Assembly (NCBI RefSeq): GCF_002252985.1
Contig: NZ_NHPJ01000030.1
Location: 1-40,736, forward strand
Direction of reading: 5' to 3'
Length of the DNA stretch: 40,736 nucleotides
Source: Halorubrum halodurans
GTDB lineage: Archaea; Halobacteriota; Halobacteria; Halobacteriales; Haloferacaceae
Shown: one piece after another, positions 1 through 8,947 of the stretch
How positions within the stretch are numbered: the first letter of the stretch is position 1
How the letters are laid out: each line of letters opens with the position of its first letter
The notes under the pieces: model-generated
What the model saw: only the letters and a program-made list of their open reading frames with translations
Databases searched by the model: none
Told to the model about the DNA's origin: nothing
Position numbers and translations under genes: made by a program

Positions 1-182
1 GCCATCACGTCGCCGAGCCCGCGGTCGAGGAACCTCACGACCTCGTCGCGGGTGAGCGGCGCGAGGTCGTAGACGTCGTCGAGCGGCGGGCGGCGACCCG
101 CGCGGTCGGAGCCGGCGGCCTCGGGCGCGAGCGGCCGCCAGTCGACACAGCAGCCGGCACACCCCTCACAGCGGAGGTCCAT
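1..182 (-). CDS. YkgJ-type cysteine-cluster protein, N-terminal part
   Basis: The reading frame starts at the ATG at 180-182 on the minus strand and runs off the left edge of the window, so only about 60 residues are seen. The N-terminus reads MDLRCEGCAGCCVDWRPLAP: a dense CxxCxxCC cluster, which is the hallmark of the YkgJ / zinc-iron-chelating (CxxCxxCC) family. Members are thought to bind a metal ion or cluster, but their biochemical role is mostly unknown. The rest of the visible part is acidic and hydrophilic, with no membrane segment. The family call rests only on the cysteine pattern at the usual N-terminal place. The C-terminal cysteines that would confirm it lie outside the window. 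Confidence 0.6.
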   Translation of the reverse strand, partial: MDLRCEGCAGCCVDWRPLAPEAAGSDRAGRRPPLDDVYDLAPLTRDEVVRFLDRGLGDVM

Positions 183-266
183 CCCGCTCGTGTGAACGGC
201 TCGCACACCTAAAACGGATCGGGCGGGATCGCGGCGGCGTCGAAGCCGCCGTGACCGGAACGTGCC

Positions 267-653
267 TCAGTTGACGCCCTCGGAGATCCGCACCCCGCCG
301 TTGATGATCTCGACGACGATCGTCTCGTTCGGGTCGTCGGAGACCCGAACCGTGGCGGTCTCCGGCTCGCCGTCGTCGACGGCGGCCGTGACGGCGTACT
401 CGCCGGCCGCGAGCAGGTTCACCGAACTCCCCGACTGGTCGGAGAGCAGGTGATACTCCGCGCGGTGACACACCTCGCCGTCGCGGCGGATCGCGATCCG
501 GACGTCGTGTTCGGTCCGGCGGTCGTGGTTGCGGACGTGGAGGTCCTCGCTCTCGAGCCGCCAGCGGGTGTTGGCGTCGGTCGTCGACGCTGCGTGGAGG
601 AAGTTCGACGGAGACGGTGGGGCCATACGCGTCGGTTCGGTCGACGGGACCAT
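267..653 (-). CDS. Conserved hypothetical small beta-rich protein
   Basis: A 128-residue acidic protein that I do not recognise. After about 30 disordered residues it alternates short beta strands and turns (HDVRIAIRRDGEVCHRAEY, then AGEYAVTAAVDDG and ETATVRVSDD), as in an Ig-like or carboxypeptidase-regulatory-like sandwich. It has no signal peptide or membrane segment, so it is probably cytoplasmic. Two starts are possible: ATG at 651-653, which lies about 29 nt downstream of a TATA-like CTCAAAGG (679-686, minus strand), and ATG at 624-626. The first suits a leaderless transcript and is used here. A 6-bp hairpin (646-662, GGGACC/GGTCCC) covers the first start. It lies just downstream of hisB on the same strand but is separated from it by about 90 nt. 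Confidence 0.6.
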   Translation of the reverse strand: MVPSTEPTRMAPPSPSNFLHAASTTDANTRWRLESEDLHVRNHDRRTEHDVRIAIRRDGEVCHRAEYHLLSDQSGSSVNLLAAGEYAVTAAVDDGEPETATVRVSDDPNETIVVEIINGGVRISEGVN

Positions 654-745
654 GAGGGTCCCGATGGCTGAAACGTGCCTTTGAGCGATCGATCGTCCGC
701 GACCGGCGCGTCGCGAACGCGGGAGGCGGTCGGGGTGACGAGACG

Positions 746-1342
746 CTACAGTTCGCCCTTGGTGCTCGGCGTGTCGCTCCGGCGGCCGTCGATCCGCGTG
801 GCGTCGTCGAGCGCGCGCGCCAGCGCCTTGAACAGCGCCTCGACCTCGTGGTGGGCGTTCTCGCCCGTCTCGACGGCGGCGTGGAGGGTGAGCCCGGCGT
901 TCTGTGCCAGAGAGAGCGCGAAGTGGTCGGCCATGACGCTCGTGAACTCCCCGACCCGCTCCTGGGAGAACTCGCCCGCGAAGTCGTAGTACGGCCGCCC
1001 CGCCACGTCGACGACGACGCTCGCGACCGCCTCGTCGAGCGGGACGCGGCGGTCGGCGTACCGCCGAATTCCACGCTTGTCGCCGAGCGCCTCGTCGAAC
1101 GCCTCGCCGAGGCAGATCGCCACGTCCTCGACGGTGTGGTGGTCGTCGATGTGGGTGTCGCCGTCACAGCGGACGGTGAGATCGAAGAGGCCGTGTTTCG
1201 CGAACGACTCGAGCATGTGGTCGTAGAAGCCGATCCCGGTGTCCACCTCGCTCTCACCGTCGCCGTCGATCGCGAGGGTGAGATCGATCGTCGTCTCGGC
1301 GGTCTCCCGCGAGACGGCCGCGGTCCGGTCGTGATCGCCCAT
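746..1342 (-). CDS. hisB: Imidazoleglycerol-phosphate dehydratase
   Basis: HisB catalyses the sixth step of histidine biosynthesis, the Mn-dependent dehydration of imidazole glycerol phosphate to imidazole acetol phosphate, in the cytoplasm. The 198-residue protein has the normal length for a monofunctional HisB and shows the family motifs: [34 protein letters not shown], and near the end [17 protein letters not shown]. The paired HH motifs are the metal ligands. I chose the ATG at 1340-1342 ([14 protein letters not shown]). A longer frame exists, but its added residues are low-quality and cross a TATA-like CCTTACGA at about 1364-1371 that suits this start. hisA lies 2.3 kb away on the same strand, so the pathway genes are dispersed, as is usual in haloarchaea. 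Confidence 0.96.
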   Translation of the reverse strand: MGDHDRTAAVSRETAETTIDLTLAIDGDGESEVDTGIGFYDHMLESFAKHGLFDLTVRCDGDTHIDDHHTVEDVAICLGEAFDEALGDKRGIRRYADRRVPLDEAVASVVVDVAGRPYYDFAGEFSQERVGEFTSVMADHFALSLAQNAGLTLHAAVETGENAHHEVEALFKALARALDDATRIDGRRSDTPSTKGEL

Positions 1343-1390
1343 ACGCCACGGTCGGCGGGGGCTCGTAAGGAGGTTGCGGGTACGGCGGTG

Positions 1391-1400
1391 ACTATTTGAC
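1391..1400 (+). promoter_or_regulatory. TATA-like element of the permease gene
   Basis: ACTATTTGAC lies about 30 nt upstream of the permease ATG at 1426, the spacing expected for a leaderless or very short-leader haloarchaeal transcript. It is back to back with the hisB promoter. Inferred from position and AT content only. Confidence 0.4.
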
Positions 1401-1425
1401 CCGCGCGGGAGTCGTCCCTCGTGGG

Positions 1426-2859
1426 ATGGCGCCACCGGACGGTCCGCGCGGGCCGGGATCGGACGGTCCGAGCGACGCCGCCGACCTCGACGCCCCGGAC
1501 GGCCTCGCCGACGCCGTCGACGTCGACACCGGCGAGGGCGAGCTCGAACGGACCATCGGCCTCTCCGGCGGCCTCGCGATCGGGATCGGGACGATGATCG
1601 GCGCGGGGATCTTCGTGTTCCCCGGACTCGCGGCCGAGAACGCCGGCCCGGCGGCGTCGCTGTCGTTCGCGATCGGCGGGGTCGTCGCGCTGCTCGTGGC
1701 GCTGCCGACCTCGGAGCTCGCGACGGCGATGCCGCGAAGCGGCGGCGGCTACTTCTTCATCTCACGGGGGCTCGGCACCGCGCCCGGCGCGGTCGTCGGG
1801 ATCGGCCTCTGGCTCGGGCTCGTCTTCGCCTCCGCGTTCTACCTCGTCGGGCTCGGCAGCTACGCCGGCCAGGTGTTCCTCGAGGCGGGGATCGCCCTGC
1901 CCGTGGATCCGGCGGTGCCCCTCGGGGTCGCGTTCGGGGTCGGACTCACGGCGCTCAGCCTCCTCGGGACCGAGAACACCGCGTCGCTCCAGAACGCGAT
2001 CGTGGCGGTCCTGCTCGTGATCCTCACGCTGTTTCTGAGTTACGGGGGCCTCGACGCGCTCGGCGTGTTCGGGGCGGAGCGCACTCCCGAGCGCTTCCTC
2101 CCGCCCGGCGGCATGCTGCCGGTGCTCCGGACGGCGGCGCTCGTGTTCACCTCGTACCTCGGGTTCGCGCAGGTGGCGACCGTCGCGGGCGACATCACGG
2201 AGCCCTCGCGGAACCTCCCGCTGGCGATGGTCGCGTCCGTTCTCGTCGTCGGCGTGTTCTACGTCGTCACCGTCCTCGTGGCGACGAGCGCGTTCGGGAG
2301 CGCCCGGCTCGGCGAGTTCGGCGAGACCGCCATGGTCGAGGTCGCCCGCGCGTTCGTCGGCCGTCCGGGGGCGATCGCCATCGTCGTCGCGGGGCTGTTG
2401 GCGACGTTCTCGAGCGCGAACGCGTCGATCCTCAGCGCCTCGCGGGCGGTGTACGCGGTGAGCCGCGACGACCTCGTTCCCGAGGCCGCGAGCCGGATCA
2501 ACCTCCGCTACGGGACGCCCCACGTCGCGCTGGGACTCGCCGGCGGGCCGATCGTCGTCCTCGCCGCGACCGGACGGGTGGAGCTGCTCGCGGAGGTCGC
2601 CTCCTTCCTCCACCTCGTGATGTACGGGCTGATCTGCGTCGCGCTGATCCGGCTCCGGCGCGCACGACCCGACTGGTACGCGCCGTCGTTCCGCTGTCCG
2701 GCCGGGTTCGCGGTCGCGGGGTGCGGCGCGCTCGCGAGCGTCGCGCTCATCGCGTTCATGCGGCCGGCGTCGATCGGGATCGGGGTCGCCGTCATGGTCG
2801 CGGCCTACGGCTGGTACCGACACTACGCGACCGACGTCGAACTGGAGGGGAGATTCTGA
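1426..2859 (+). CDS. APC-family amino acid permease
   Basis: A 477-residue integral membrane transporter of the amino acid-polyamine-organocation superfamily (AA_permease_2 type). After an acidic cytoplasmic N-terminus of about 45 residues, the first helix carries the family signature [18 protein letters not shown], where the unwound IGAGIF segment binds the substrate amine and carboxylate. About 12 hydrophobic segments follow. The substrate cannot be told from sequence. The ATG at 1426 is preferred over an upstream in-frame TTG at 1396. The gene ends one base before the UspA-like gene, so the two are surely co-transcribed. Haloarchaeal permeases of this kind often carry UspA domains as a fused tail; here the partner is a separate protein. 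Confidence 0.9.
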   Translation: MAPPDGPRGPGSDGPSDAADLDAPDGLADAVDVDTGEGELERTIGLSGGLAIGIGTMIGAGIFVFPGLAAENAGPAASLSFAIGGVVALLVALPTSELATAMPRSGGGYFFISRGLGTAPGAVVGIGLWLGLVFASAFYLVGLGSYAGQVFLEAGIALPVDPAVPLGVAFGVGLTALSLLGTENTASLQNAIVAVLLVILTLFLSYGGLDALGVFGAERTPERFLPPGGMLPVLRTAALVFTSYLGFAQVATVAGDITEPSRNLPLAMVASVLVVGVFYVVTVLVATSAFGSARLGEFGETAMVEVARAFVGRPGAIAIVVAGLLATFSSANASILSASRAVYAVSRDDLVPEAASRINLRYGTPHVALGLAGGPIVVLAATGRVELLAEVASFLHLVMYGLICVALIRLRRARPDWYAPSFRCPAGFAVAGCGALASVALIAFMRPASIGIGVAVMVAAYGWYRHYATDVELEGRF

Positions 2860-2860
2860 G

Positions 2861-3622
2861 ATGACCGACACGGCACCACCGGACGACCCGACGCGAACCG
2901 ATCCCGACCGACCCGCGGTGCTCGTCCCGCTGGCGGTGCTGGAGGGCGAGCCGCTGCCGACGGGCACGCCGGACCTGCTCGCGAACGCCCACGTCGTGCT
3001 GTCCGGCTACCACGTGATCCCCGAGCAGACGGCCGCGGAACAGGCGCGCGCGCAGTTCGGCGAGACCGCGATGGCGAAACTCGAGGCGGTCGCCGGCGCG
3101 CTGCGGGACGCCGGCGCGACCGTCGAGACGCGGCTCGTGTTCACGCACGACCGGGAGACGACGATCGACCGGCTCATCTACGAGCACGACTGTCTCGCCG
3201 TGCTCGTTCCGAACGGCACCGAGCGCGTCGACTCCGTCCTCGTCGCGCTCCGCGGGACGGTCGGCGTCGGCCGGAACACGCGGCTCGTCGCCGGGCTGTT
3301 CGCCGAGTCGGACGTGGCGGTGACGCTGTATCACGCCCTCAACGACGGCGAGACGATCGCGGACGGGGAGGCGTTTCTGACCGGCGTGAGGTCCGACCTC
3401 GTCGAGCGCGGCATGGACCCCGACGACCTCGAGGTCGTCGTCGAGGAGGCGGAGGCCGCGGTCGACGCGATCGCCGGCCGCGCCGAGAGCCACGACGCGG
3501 TGATCATGGGCGAGACGGACCCGTCGGTCACCACGTTCGTCTTCGGGATGCCCGCCGAGCAGGTGGCGGAGCGCTTCCTCGGGCCGGTGTTGGTCGTTCA
3601 ACGGGAGCGCCCGGCGGAGTAG
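2861..3622 (+). CDS. Universal stress protein (UspA)-like, tandem halves
   Basis: A soluble acidic protein of 253 residues. It has two alpha/beta halves resembling UspA: strand PAVLVPLAVLE at the start of the first, and LVAGLFAESDVAVTLYHALND followed by HDAVIMGETDPSVTTFVFG in the second. It ends in the typical GPVLVVQRERP strand. UspA proteins bind ATP or AMP and modulate partner activity. The nucleotide-binding GxxG-GS/T pattern is poorly kept here, so ATP binding is uncertain. It begins one base after the permease stop codon, which suggests it regulates that transporter. That is inference from the operon and from known permease-UspA fusions. Confidence 0.8.
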   Translation: MTDTAPPDDPTRTDPDRPAVLVPLAVLEGEPLPTGTPDLLANAHVVLSGYHVIPEQTAAEQARAQFGETAMAKLEAVAGALRDAGATVETRLVFTHDRETTIDRLIYEHDCLAVLVPNGTERVDSVLVALRGTVGVGRNTRLVAGLFAESDVAVTLYHALNDGETIADGEAFLTGVRSDLVERGMDPDDLEVVVEEAEAAVDAIAGRAESHDAVIMGETDPSVTTFVFGMPAEQVAERFLGPVLVVQRERPAE

Positions 3623-3653
3623 CCGGCGGGTCCGCCCCGGTCGACCGCCGAAC

Positions 3654-4394
3654 TCAGGCCTCGTCGGCCGCGGCCCGTGCCTCCCGCAGCGTGAACCGGC
3701 CCTCGTAGAGGGCGGTGCCGACGACGACGGCGGCCGCGCCGGCCTCCTTCAGCGCGACCACGTCGTCGACGGTCGCGACGCCGCCGGAGGCGATGACGGG
3801 GACGTCGACGGCGTCGACCACGCTCTCGACCGCCTCGCGGTCGATCCCCTCCAGCCGCCCCTCGACGTCGACGTTCGTGAAGAGGATCGCGCCCGCGCCG
3901 AGCTCCTCGTAGCGCGCCGCGGCCTCGGCGGGATCGAGGCCGGTCCCCTCCGTCCACCCGGAGACGACGACCTCGCCCCCCTTCGCGTCGAGGCTGACGA
4001 CGACGCTTCCCGGATGCGTCTCGTCGATCTCGCCGACGATCTCCGGCGTCTCGACCGCCGCGGTGCCCACGATGACGCGGTCGATGCCGGCGTCCAGCAG
4101 CCCGCGGGCGTCCGCCACGGTCCGGATCCCGCCGCCGAGCTGGAGCCCGATCGCGTCGTCCGTGGCGTCGACCACCGCCTCGATCGCGGCGGCGTTCTCG
4201 CGCTCGCCCTCGAACGCCCCGTCGAGGTCGACGAGGTGGAGAGTCTCGGCCCCCTCGTCGATCCAGCGCGACGCCGCCTCGACCGGGTCGCCGTAGCGTT
4301 TGCCCGTGCCGCGCTCGCCGCCGACCAGCTGGACGACGGAGCCGTCCTGGACGTCGACAGCGGGGATCACCTCGAACTCGGGGAAGCCGCTCAT
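3654..4394 (-). CDS. hisA: ProFAR isomerase (HisA)
   Basis: HisA carries out the fourth step of histidine synthesis, isomerising N'-(5'-phosphoribosylformimino)-AICAR-ribotide (ProFAR) to PRFAR. The 246-residue protein is a complete beta-barrel of normal length. It starts EFEVIPAVDVQDGSVVQLVGG with the first catalytic Asp (in AVD), has LHLVDLDGAFEG and LQLGGGIRT (first phosphate site), and the second catalytic Asp region in VVVSLDAKGGEVVVSGW, followed by the second phosphate site VPVIASGGVAT. The start is the ATG at 4392-4394, 27 nt downstream of the TATA-like GTTTAATC (4418-4425). It is divergent from the thiamine transporter genes, with 126 nt between the starts. Much longer frames through this gene on the same strand come only from high GC. 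Confidence 0.96.
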   Translation of the reverse strand: MSGFPEFEVIPAVDVQDGSVVQLVGGERGTGKRYGDPVEAASRWIDEGAETLHLVDLDGAFEGERENAAAIEAVVDATDDAIGLQLGGGIRTVADARGLLDAGIDRVIVGTAAVETPEIVGEIDETHPGSVVVSLDAKGGEVVVSGWTEGTGLDPAEAAARYEELGAGAILFTNVDVEGRLEGIDREAVESVVDAVDVPVIASGGVATVDDVVALKEAGAAAVVVGTALYEGRFTLREARAAADEA

Positions 4395-4417
4395 GGGTAT
4401 CGAGAGTCGCGGGCGCC

Positions 4418-4425
4418 GATTAAAC
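4418..4425 (-). promoter_or_regulatory. TATA box of hisA
   Basis: On the minus strand this reads GTTTAATC, centred about 27 nt upstream of the hisA ATG, which fits a leaderless transcript. Confidence 0.55.
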
Positions 4426-4488
4426 GGGTCGGTCTCGGCCGACACCGACGCGGGTCGACGTCCCCGACGCGGCCGCCGACACGGATCC

Positions 4489-4498
4489 CTTATGTAAT
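4489..4498 (+). promoter_or_regulatory. TATA box of the thiamine importer operon
   Basis: CTTATGTAAT is a clear AT-rich box in GC-rich surroundings, 28 nt upstream of the ATG at 4521. This predicts a leaderless mRNA, and so leaves no room for a 5' leader riboswitch. Confidence 0.6.
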
Positions 4499-4500
4499 CA

Positions 4501-4518
4501 CCCGGTACAACAACCAGG
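4501..4518 (+). promoter_or_regulatory. Candidate operator between TATA box and start codon
   Basis: An imperfect inverted repeat, CCCGGT-N6-ACCAGG (5 of 6 positions pair), fills the space between the TATA box and the ATG of the binding-protein gene. A repressor bound here would block transcription start. It is short and may be chance. Confidence 0.25.
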
Positions 4519-4520
4519 TA

Positions 4521-5780
4521 ATGACGGACGACACGGACGCGACCGACGGACGACACACGCGGCGACGGTTCCTCGCGCTCGGCGGCGCGGCGGGCGTGGC
4601 GGGACTCGCCGGCTGTAGCGCGGAGCGAACGGGCGACGGCTCCGACGGGTCGGGGGGGTCCGACGGGGACGGCGAGGGAACCGCCGGCGACGGAGGGGAC
4701 GGCGACGCGGGCGACGGCGCGGGAAGCGAGGGGGGCGACGACGGCGAGAGCGAGACGCCGACGCTGACGGTCGCGACCTACGGCGCGTTCATCGACGCGC
4801 CCTCCGTGAGTCCCGGCGAGTGGCTCAAAGAGGAGTTCGAGTCGCGCGTCGACGCCGAGCTGGAGTGGGCGACCCCGGACAACGAGGTGAACCACTACGT
4901 CGAGCGCGCGGCCTCGGGCGCGTCGATCGACGCGGACCTCTACGTCGGGCTCACCACCGAGGACCTCGTCCGGGTGGACGAGGAGCTCGACGACGACCTC
5001 TTCGCCGCCGCCGGCGACGTCGACGGGGCCGGCGCGGTCCGCGACGGGCTGCGGTTCGACCCCTTCGAGCGAGCCGTCCCCTTCGACACCGGCTACGTCA
5101 GCCTCGTGTACGACGGCACCGAGACCGAGGCGCCGGCGACGTTCGAGGGACTGCTCGCGGAGGAGCACCGCGGCGACCTCATCGCGCAGAACCCCGGCGG
5201 CTCCTCGACCGGCCGCGCGTTCCTGTTACACACGATCTCGCGGTTCGGCGACGGCGGCGTCGCCGCCGACGGGGACGAGGAGGCCGTCGAGGGCGGCGAC
5301 GGCGACCCCGACTACGACTACCTCGACTTCTGGGCGGACCTCCAGGACAACGACGTCCGCGTGCTCGGCTCCTGGGACGACGCGTACACCTCGTGGTCTG
5401 AGGGGGAAGCGCCGATCGTGGTGTCGTACTCCACCGACCAGGTGTTCGCGGACATGGAGGGCGCGGACCTCCAGGAACATCAGATCCGCTTCCTGAACGA
5501 CCAGGCGTACGCGACCCCGGAGGGCATGGCGGTGTTCGCCGACGCCGACGAGCCCGACCTCGCACGCGAGTTCATGTCGTTCATGCTGGAGCCCGACGTC
5601 CAGGGGCAGATCGCCCAGCGCAACGTGGCGTTCCCCGCGACCGACACCGCGGAGCTGCCCGCCGACTACGCCGACCTCGCCCAGGAGCCCGCCGACCCGG
5701 TCACGTTCACGTACGACCAGCTCCAAGGGTCGCTCGACGGATGGATCACCGCGTGGGAACGCCAGTACGCGGGCAACTGA
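4521..5780 (+). CDS. thiB: Thiamine-type ABC transporter substrate-binding lipoprotein
   Basis: The 419-residue protein is the extracellular solute-binding part of the importer. Its N-terminus is a Tat lipoprotein signal: twin arginines (RRRFLALGG, residues 14-22) and a lipobox ending at Cys32 (GLAGC). A disordered Gly/Asp/Ser linker of about 45 residues follows, typical of haloarchaeal lipoproteins. The mature domain begins PTLTVATYGAFIDAP and resembles TbpA/ThiB thiamine-binding proteins (FEGLL..HRG, SWDDAYTSWSEGEAPIVVSYSTD, AYATPEGMAVFADAD). This is a periplasmic-binding fold of the iron/thiamine/sulphate class. The permease gene follows after 10 nt. Thiamine or its phosphates are the likely ligand by family; an iron or other small anion is less likely. 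Confidence 0.85.
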   Translation: MTDDTDATDGRHTRRRFLALGGAAGVAGLAGCSAERTGDGSDGSGGSDGDGEGTAGDGGDGDAGDGAGSEGGDDGESETPTLTVATYGAFIDAPSVSPGEWLKEEFESRVDAELEWATPDNEVNHYVERAASGASIDADLYVGLTTEDLVRVDEELDDDLFAAAGDVDGAGAVRDGLRFDPFERAVPFDTGYVSLVYDGTETEAPATFEGLLAEEHRGDLIAQNPGGSSTGRAFLLHTISRFGDGGVAADGDEEAVEGGDGDPDYDYLDFWADLQDNDVRVLGSWDDAYTSWSEGEAPIVVSYSTDQVFADMEGADLQEHQIRFLNDQAYATPEGMAVFADADEPDLAREFMSFMLEPDVQGQIAQRNVAFPATDTAELPADYADLAQEPADPVTFTYDQLQGSLDGWITAWERQYAGN

Positions 5781-5790
5781 GCCCGAACCC

Positions 5791-7626
5791 GTGAGCGACG
5801 GACCGCGGCTCCGCGACGGGTCGGACGCCCCCGACCACCGACGGGACCGCCCGGCTCGGCTCCGCGAGCTGCTCGAGCGACGCGCGCTGACCGGACTCGC
5901 GGCGGCCACGGTCGCGATCCTCGTCGTCGTCTTCTACTACCCGGTCGGGACCGTCCTCGTCGAGTCGGTCGTCGTCGACGGCGCGGCCACGCTCGGCGTC
6001 TTCGCGGCGGTCCTGCGTGACCCCTTCTACTTCGGCGAACTCGCGCGGCTGTTCGCGGGCGAGCACCCGATCGCGGTCGCGCGGGCGCTGCTCTCGCCGG
6101 ATCGGCGGCTCGGGATCGTCGGCTTCACGGCCTACCAGGCGGTCCTGTCGACGCTCGCGAGCGTCGCGCTCGGGCTCCCGGCCGCCTACCTGCTCGCGCG
6201 GTTCGAGTTCCCCGGTCGGCGGACGCTGCGCTCGCTCACCATCGTCCCGTTCGTGTTGCCGTCGATCATGGTCGCGGTGGGCTACGTCGCCACCTTCGGC
6301 CGGAACGGGACGCTCAACGCCCTCCTCGGAGCCGTCGGACTCGGGCCCGTGGAGCTCATGTTCACGCTGGAGGCGATCGTGATCGCCCACGCCTTCTACA
6401 ACGCGCCGCTCGTCGCGCGGGTGACGACCGCCGCCTGGGAGTCAGTCGACGCCGGCGCGGTCGAGACCGCCCGGAGCCTCGGGGCGGGGCCGGTCCGGGC
6501 GTTCCTCCACGTCGTCGCGCCGCAGGTGTACCCCGCCGTCCTGATGGGCGCGGCGCTCACGTTCGTGTTCACCTTCGGGACGTTCCCGATCGTGTTGGCG
6601 CTCGGCGGGTTCGAGCTGGCGACCGTCGAGGTGTTCGTCTACCGGCTCGCGCGCGACCTGAACTACGCGGAGGCGGCCGCGCTCGCGGTCGTCGAGCTCG
6701 CCATCTCGCTGTCGGTGCTCGGCGCGTACCTCCGGTACGAGGCGCGACACACGGTGACCTCGCGGGGCGTCAGGCCGCTCCCCCGGCGACCCGTCCTCCC
6801 GTCCGCGCCGACGGCCCGAGAGCTCCTCTCGCGGCTCGGGCTCGGCGTCTACGCGGTCGTCGCGGCGCTCGTCTTCCTCGCGCCGATCGCCTCCATGGTC
6901 CTCGCGAGCGTCACCGGCGGGGACGGGGGGCTCACCCTCGAGCACTACCGGTTCCTGGCGGAGCGCCAGCGCACGGGCGCGGCGTTCCAGGTCCGGCCGT
7001 GGCCCGCCGTCCGCAACTCCCTCGTCTTCGCCGCGGCGTCGGCGCTCGTCGCGCTGCCGATGGGCGTCGTCGTCGCGGTGATCACGACCCGCGAGTACCG
7101 CGGCCGGAAGCTCGTCGACGCGGTCGCGATGGCGCCGTTCGCCGTCTCGGGGATCCTCGTCGGGCTCGGGCTGCTCCGCGGGCTGGTGTTCGGCGTCGAG
7201 GTCGCCGGGTGGCGGATCGCGGTGGCCGGCTCGGCGGCCATCGTGGCCGCCCACGCCGTGGCGGGCTACCCGTTCGTCGTCCGGACGGTCGCGCCCGGCC
7301 TGGAGTCGCTCGACCGCTCGCTCGTGGAGTCGGCCCGCGCGCTCGGCGCGTCGCGGGCGCGGGTGCTCCGTGACGTCGAGCTCCCGCTGGTCTGGCCGGG
7401 CGTCGTCGCGGGCGCGGCGTTCGCGGTCGCCATCTCGATGGGCGAGTTCACGGCGACGGTCGTCCTCGCGACCGGCGCGGACGCGTACACGATGCCGATC
7501 GCGATCGAACGGTTCATCGGCCGGCGGCTCGGACCCGCGACCGCGATGGGCGTCGTTCTCCTCGTGGTGACCGGCGTCAGCTTCGTGGTGATCGAGCGGC
7601 TCGGAGGCGAGTACGATGGGATCTGA
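5791..7626 (+). CDS. thiP: Thiamine-type ABC transporter permease, two fused domains
   Basis: The 611-residue integral membrane protein forms the whole channel, because two MetI-type permease domains are fused in one chain, as in bacterial ThiP and iron permeases. Two EAA loops, which dock the ATPase, are visible: AVETARSLGAGPVRAF around residues 227-242 and LVESARALGASRARVL around 511-526. About 12 hydrophobic segments are spread over both halves. The start is the GTG at 5791 (MSDGPRLRDG). It overlaps the ATPase gene by 11 bp, which indicates translational coupling. Confidence 0.88.
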   Translation: MSDGPRLRDGSDAPDHRRDRPARLRELLERRALTGLAAATVAILVVVFYYPVGTVLVESVVVDGAATLGVFAAVLRDPFYFGELARLFAGEHPIAVARALLSPDRRLGIVGFTAYQAVLSTLASVALGLPAAYLLARFEFPGRRTLRSLTIVPFVLPSIMVAVGYVATFGRNGTLNALLGAVGLGPVELMFTLEAIVIAHAFYNAPLVARVTTAAWESVDAGAVETARSLGAGPVRAFLHVVAPQVYPAVLMGAALTFVFTFGTFPIVLALGGFELATVEVFVYRLARDLNYAEAAALAVVELAISLSVLGAYLRYEARHTVTSRGVRPLPRRPVLPSAPTARELLSRLGLGVYAVVAALVFLAPIASMVLASVTGGDGGLTLEHYRFLAERQRTGAAFQVRPWPAVRNSLVFAAASALVALPMGVVVAVITTREYRGRKLVDAVAMAPFAVSGILVGLGLLRGLVFGVEVAGWRIAVAGSAAIVAAHAVAGYPFVVRTVAPGLESLDRSLVESARALGASRARVLRDVELPLVWPGVVAGAAFAVAISMGEFTATVVLATGADAYTMPIAIERFIGRRLGPATAMGVVLLVVTGVSFVVIERLGGEYDGI

Positions 7627-8776
7627 GGGTGACCCGCCGGCCGCGCCCCGCGACGCCGACGCGGACGCCCCGGCGGTCGAGCTCGCGGGCGTGAGCAAGC
7701 GCTACGACGGGACGGTCGCCGTCGAGGGCGTGGACCTCCGGATCCGGGAGGGGGAGTTCTTCACGCTCGTGGGGCCCTCCGGCTGCGGGAAGACGACGAC
7801 GCTGCGGCTGATCGCGGGGTTCGAGGAGCCGACCGCGGGCCGGATCCGGTTCGGCGGCCGCGACGTCTCGGGCGTCCCGCCGGAGGAGCGGAACGTGGGC
7901 GTGGTGTTCCAGAACTACGCGCTGTTCCCGCACATGACCGTCGGCGAGAACGTGGGCTACGGGCTGCGCTTCTCGGAGCCGCCGGGAGACGCGAGCCGCG
8001 CCGAGCGCGTCCGCGAGCTGCTCGAGCTCGTCGACCTGCCGGGGACCGCCGACCGCGACCCGGAGAGCCTCTCCGGCGGGCAACGACAGCGGGTCGCGAT
8101 GGCGCGGGCGCTCGCGCCCGGCCCCGACCTCCTGCTCTTGGACGAGCCGATGAGCGCGCTCGACGCGCGCTTACGCGAGCGACTCCGGCTCCAGGTGCGC
8201 GCGATCCAGCGCGAGCTGGGGATCACCACCGTCTACGTCACGCACGACCAGGAGGAGGCGCTCTCGATCTCCGACCGCGTCGCGGTGATGCGCGGGGGGA
8301 CCCCCGAGCAGGTCGCGCCTCCCCGATCCGTGTACCGCCGGCCCGCCTCGCGGTTCGTCGCCGAGTTCGTCGGCGACAACAACGTGTTCGAGGGCGTCGT
8401 CGCGGGACCGGACGACGCGCGTCCTGGCGCGGCTGCCGGGACGGGCTCGTCCGACGGGACCGTCCCCGTCGACATCGGCGGCGAGACGCTCCGCGTCCGG
8501 ATCGACGAGTCCGAGTCCGAAGCCGCCGCGGCCGCGAGCCCGAGCCCCGGCGACCGCCTGACGTTCTGCGTCCGCCCGCAACACCTCCGGGTGGGACGGG
8601 CCGAGAACGGGCTTCGGGCCGACGTGGAGAGCGCGGAGTTCCTCGGGGAGACGACGCGGGTCCACCTCGACTGTGACGGCCGCGACCTCGCCGTGCGGGC
8701 CGAGGACCCCCTCGAGGGAACGGTCGTCGTGGGGTTCGACCCCGCGGACGCACACGTGATCGATGTCGGCGACTGA
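7616..8776 (+). CDS. thiQ: ABC transporter ATPase of the thiamine-type importer
   Basis: The 386-residue cytoplasmic ATPase drives the ThiB/ThiP importer. Walker A is GPSGCGKTTTLR, the Q-loop region is VVFQNYALFPHMTV, the signature is LSGGQRQRVAMARAL, Walker B is LLLLDEPMSALD, and the H-loop is VTHDQEEAL. A C-terminal TOBE-like domain (about residues 250-385, ending ADAHVIDVGD) makes it longer than E. coli ThiQ and closer to PotA/FbpC-type subunits. An acidic Ser/Glu/Ala insert lies inside the TOBE region. The operon context gives the substrate; from the protein alone iron or polyamine would also be possible. A stem-loop follows the stop codon. Confidence 0.88.
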   Translation: MGSEGDPPAAPRDADADAPAVELAGVSKRYDGTVAVEGVDLRIREGEFFTLVGPSGCGKTTTLRLIAGFEEPTAGRIRFGGRDVSGVPPEERNVGVVFQNYALFPHMTVGENVGYGLRFSEPPGDASRAERVRELLELVDLPGTADRDPESLSGGQRQRVAMARALAPGPDLLLLDEPMSALDARLRERLRLQVRAIQRELGITTVYVTHDQEEALSISDRVAVMRGGTPEQVAPPRSVYRRPASRFVAEFVGDNNVFEGVVAGPDDARPGAAAGTGSSDGTVPVDIGGETLRVRIDESESEAAAAASPSPGDRLTFCVRPQHLRVGRAENGLRADVESAEFLGETTRVHLDCDGRDLAVRAEDPLEGTVVVGFDPADAHVIDVGD

Positions 8777-8781
8777 GGGAC

Positions 8782-8806
8782 CGCCTCCCCCGTGACCGGG
8801 GAGGCG
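8782..8806 (+). terminator. Stem-loop after the thiamine operon
   Basis: A perfect 9-bp stem, CGCCTCCCC paired with GGGGAGGCG around a 7-nt loop, begins 5 nt after the thiQ stop codon. There is no following T-run, so it may be a processing or RNA-stability element rather than a true archaeal terminator. Confidence 0.4.
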
Positions 8807-8906
8807 TGGAGCCGCGTTGACGGCGAGTCCGGTCCCGTCCGGGGACGGCGAGTCGACGACTCCCGTTCGCTCGACCCAGGTTCAACGCTCGTTTGAGCCA
8901 TGGATA

Positions 8907-8916
8907 GGATTAATCC
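8907..8916. promoter_or_regulatory. Palindrome upstream of the YbaK-like gene
   Basis: GGATTAATCC is a perfect 10-bp palindrome about 37 nt upstream of the ATG at 8948. Its ATTAAT core may be the TATA element, the whole being an operator overlapping it. Confidence 0.35.
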
Positions 8917-8947
8917 GGCACGGGGACGAGTCGCGGTCGAGAAACGT

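Noticed and set aside
4440..4520. A possible TPP riboswitch upstream of the thiamine importer
   Set aside because: No CTGAGA-type core is seen, and the TATA spacing predicts no 5' leader.
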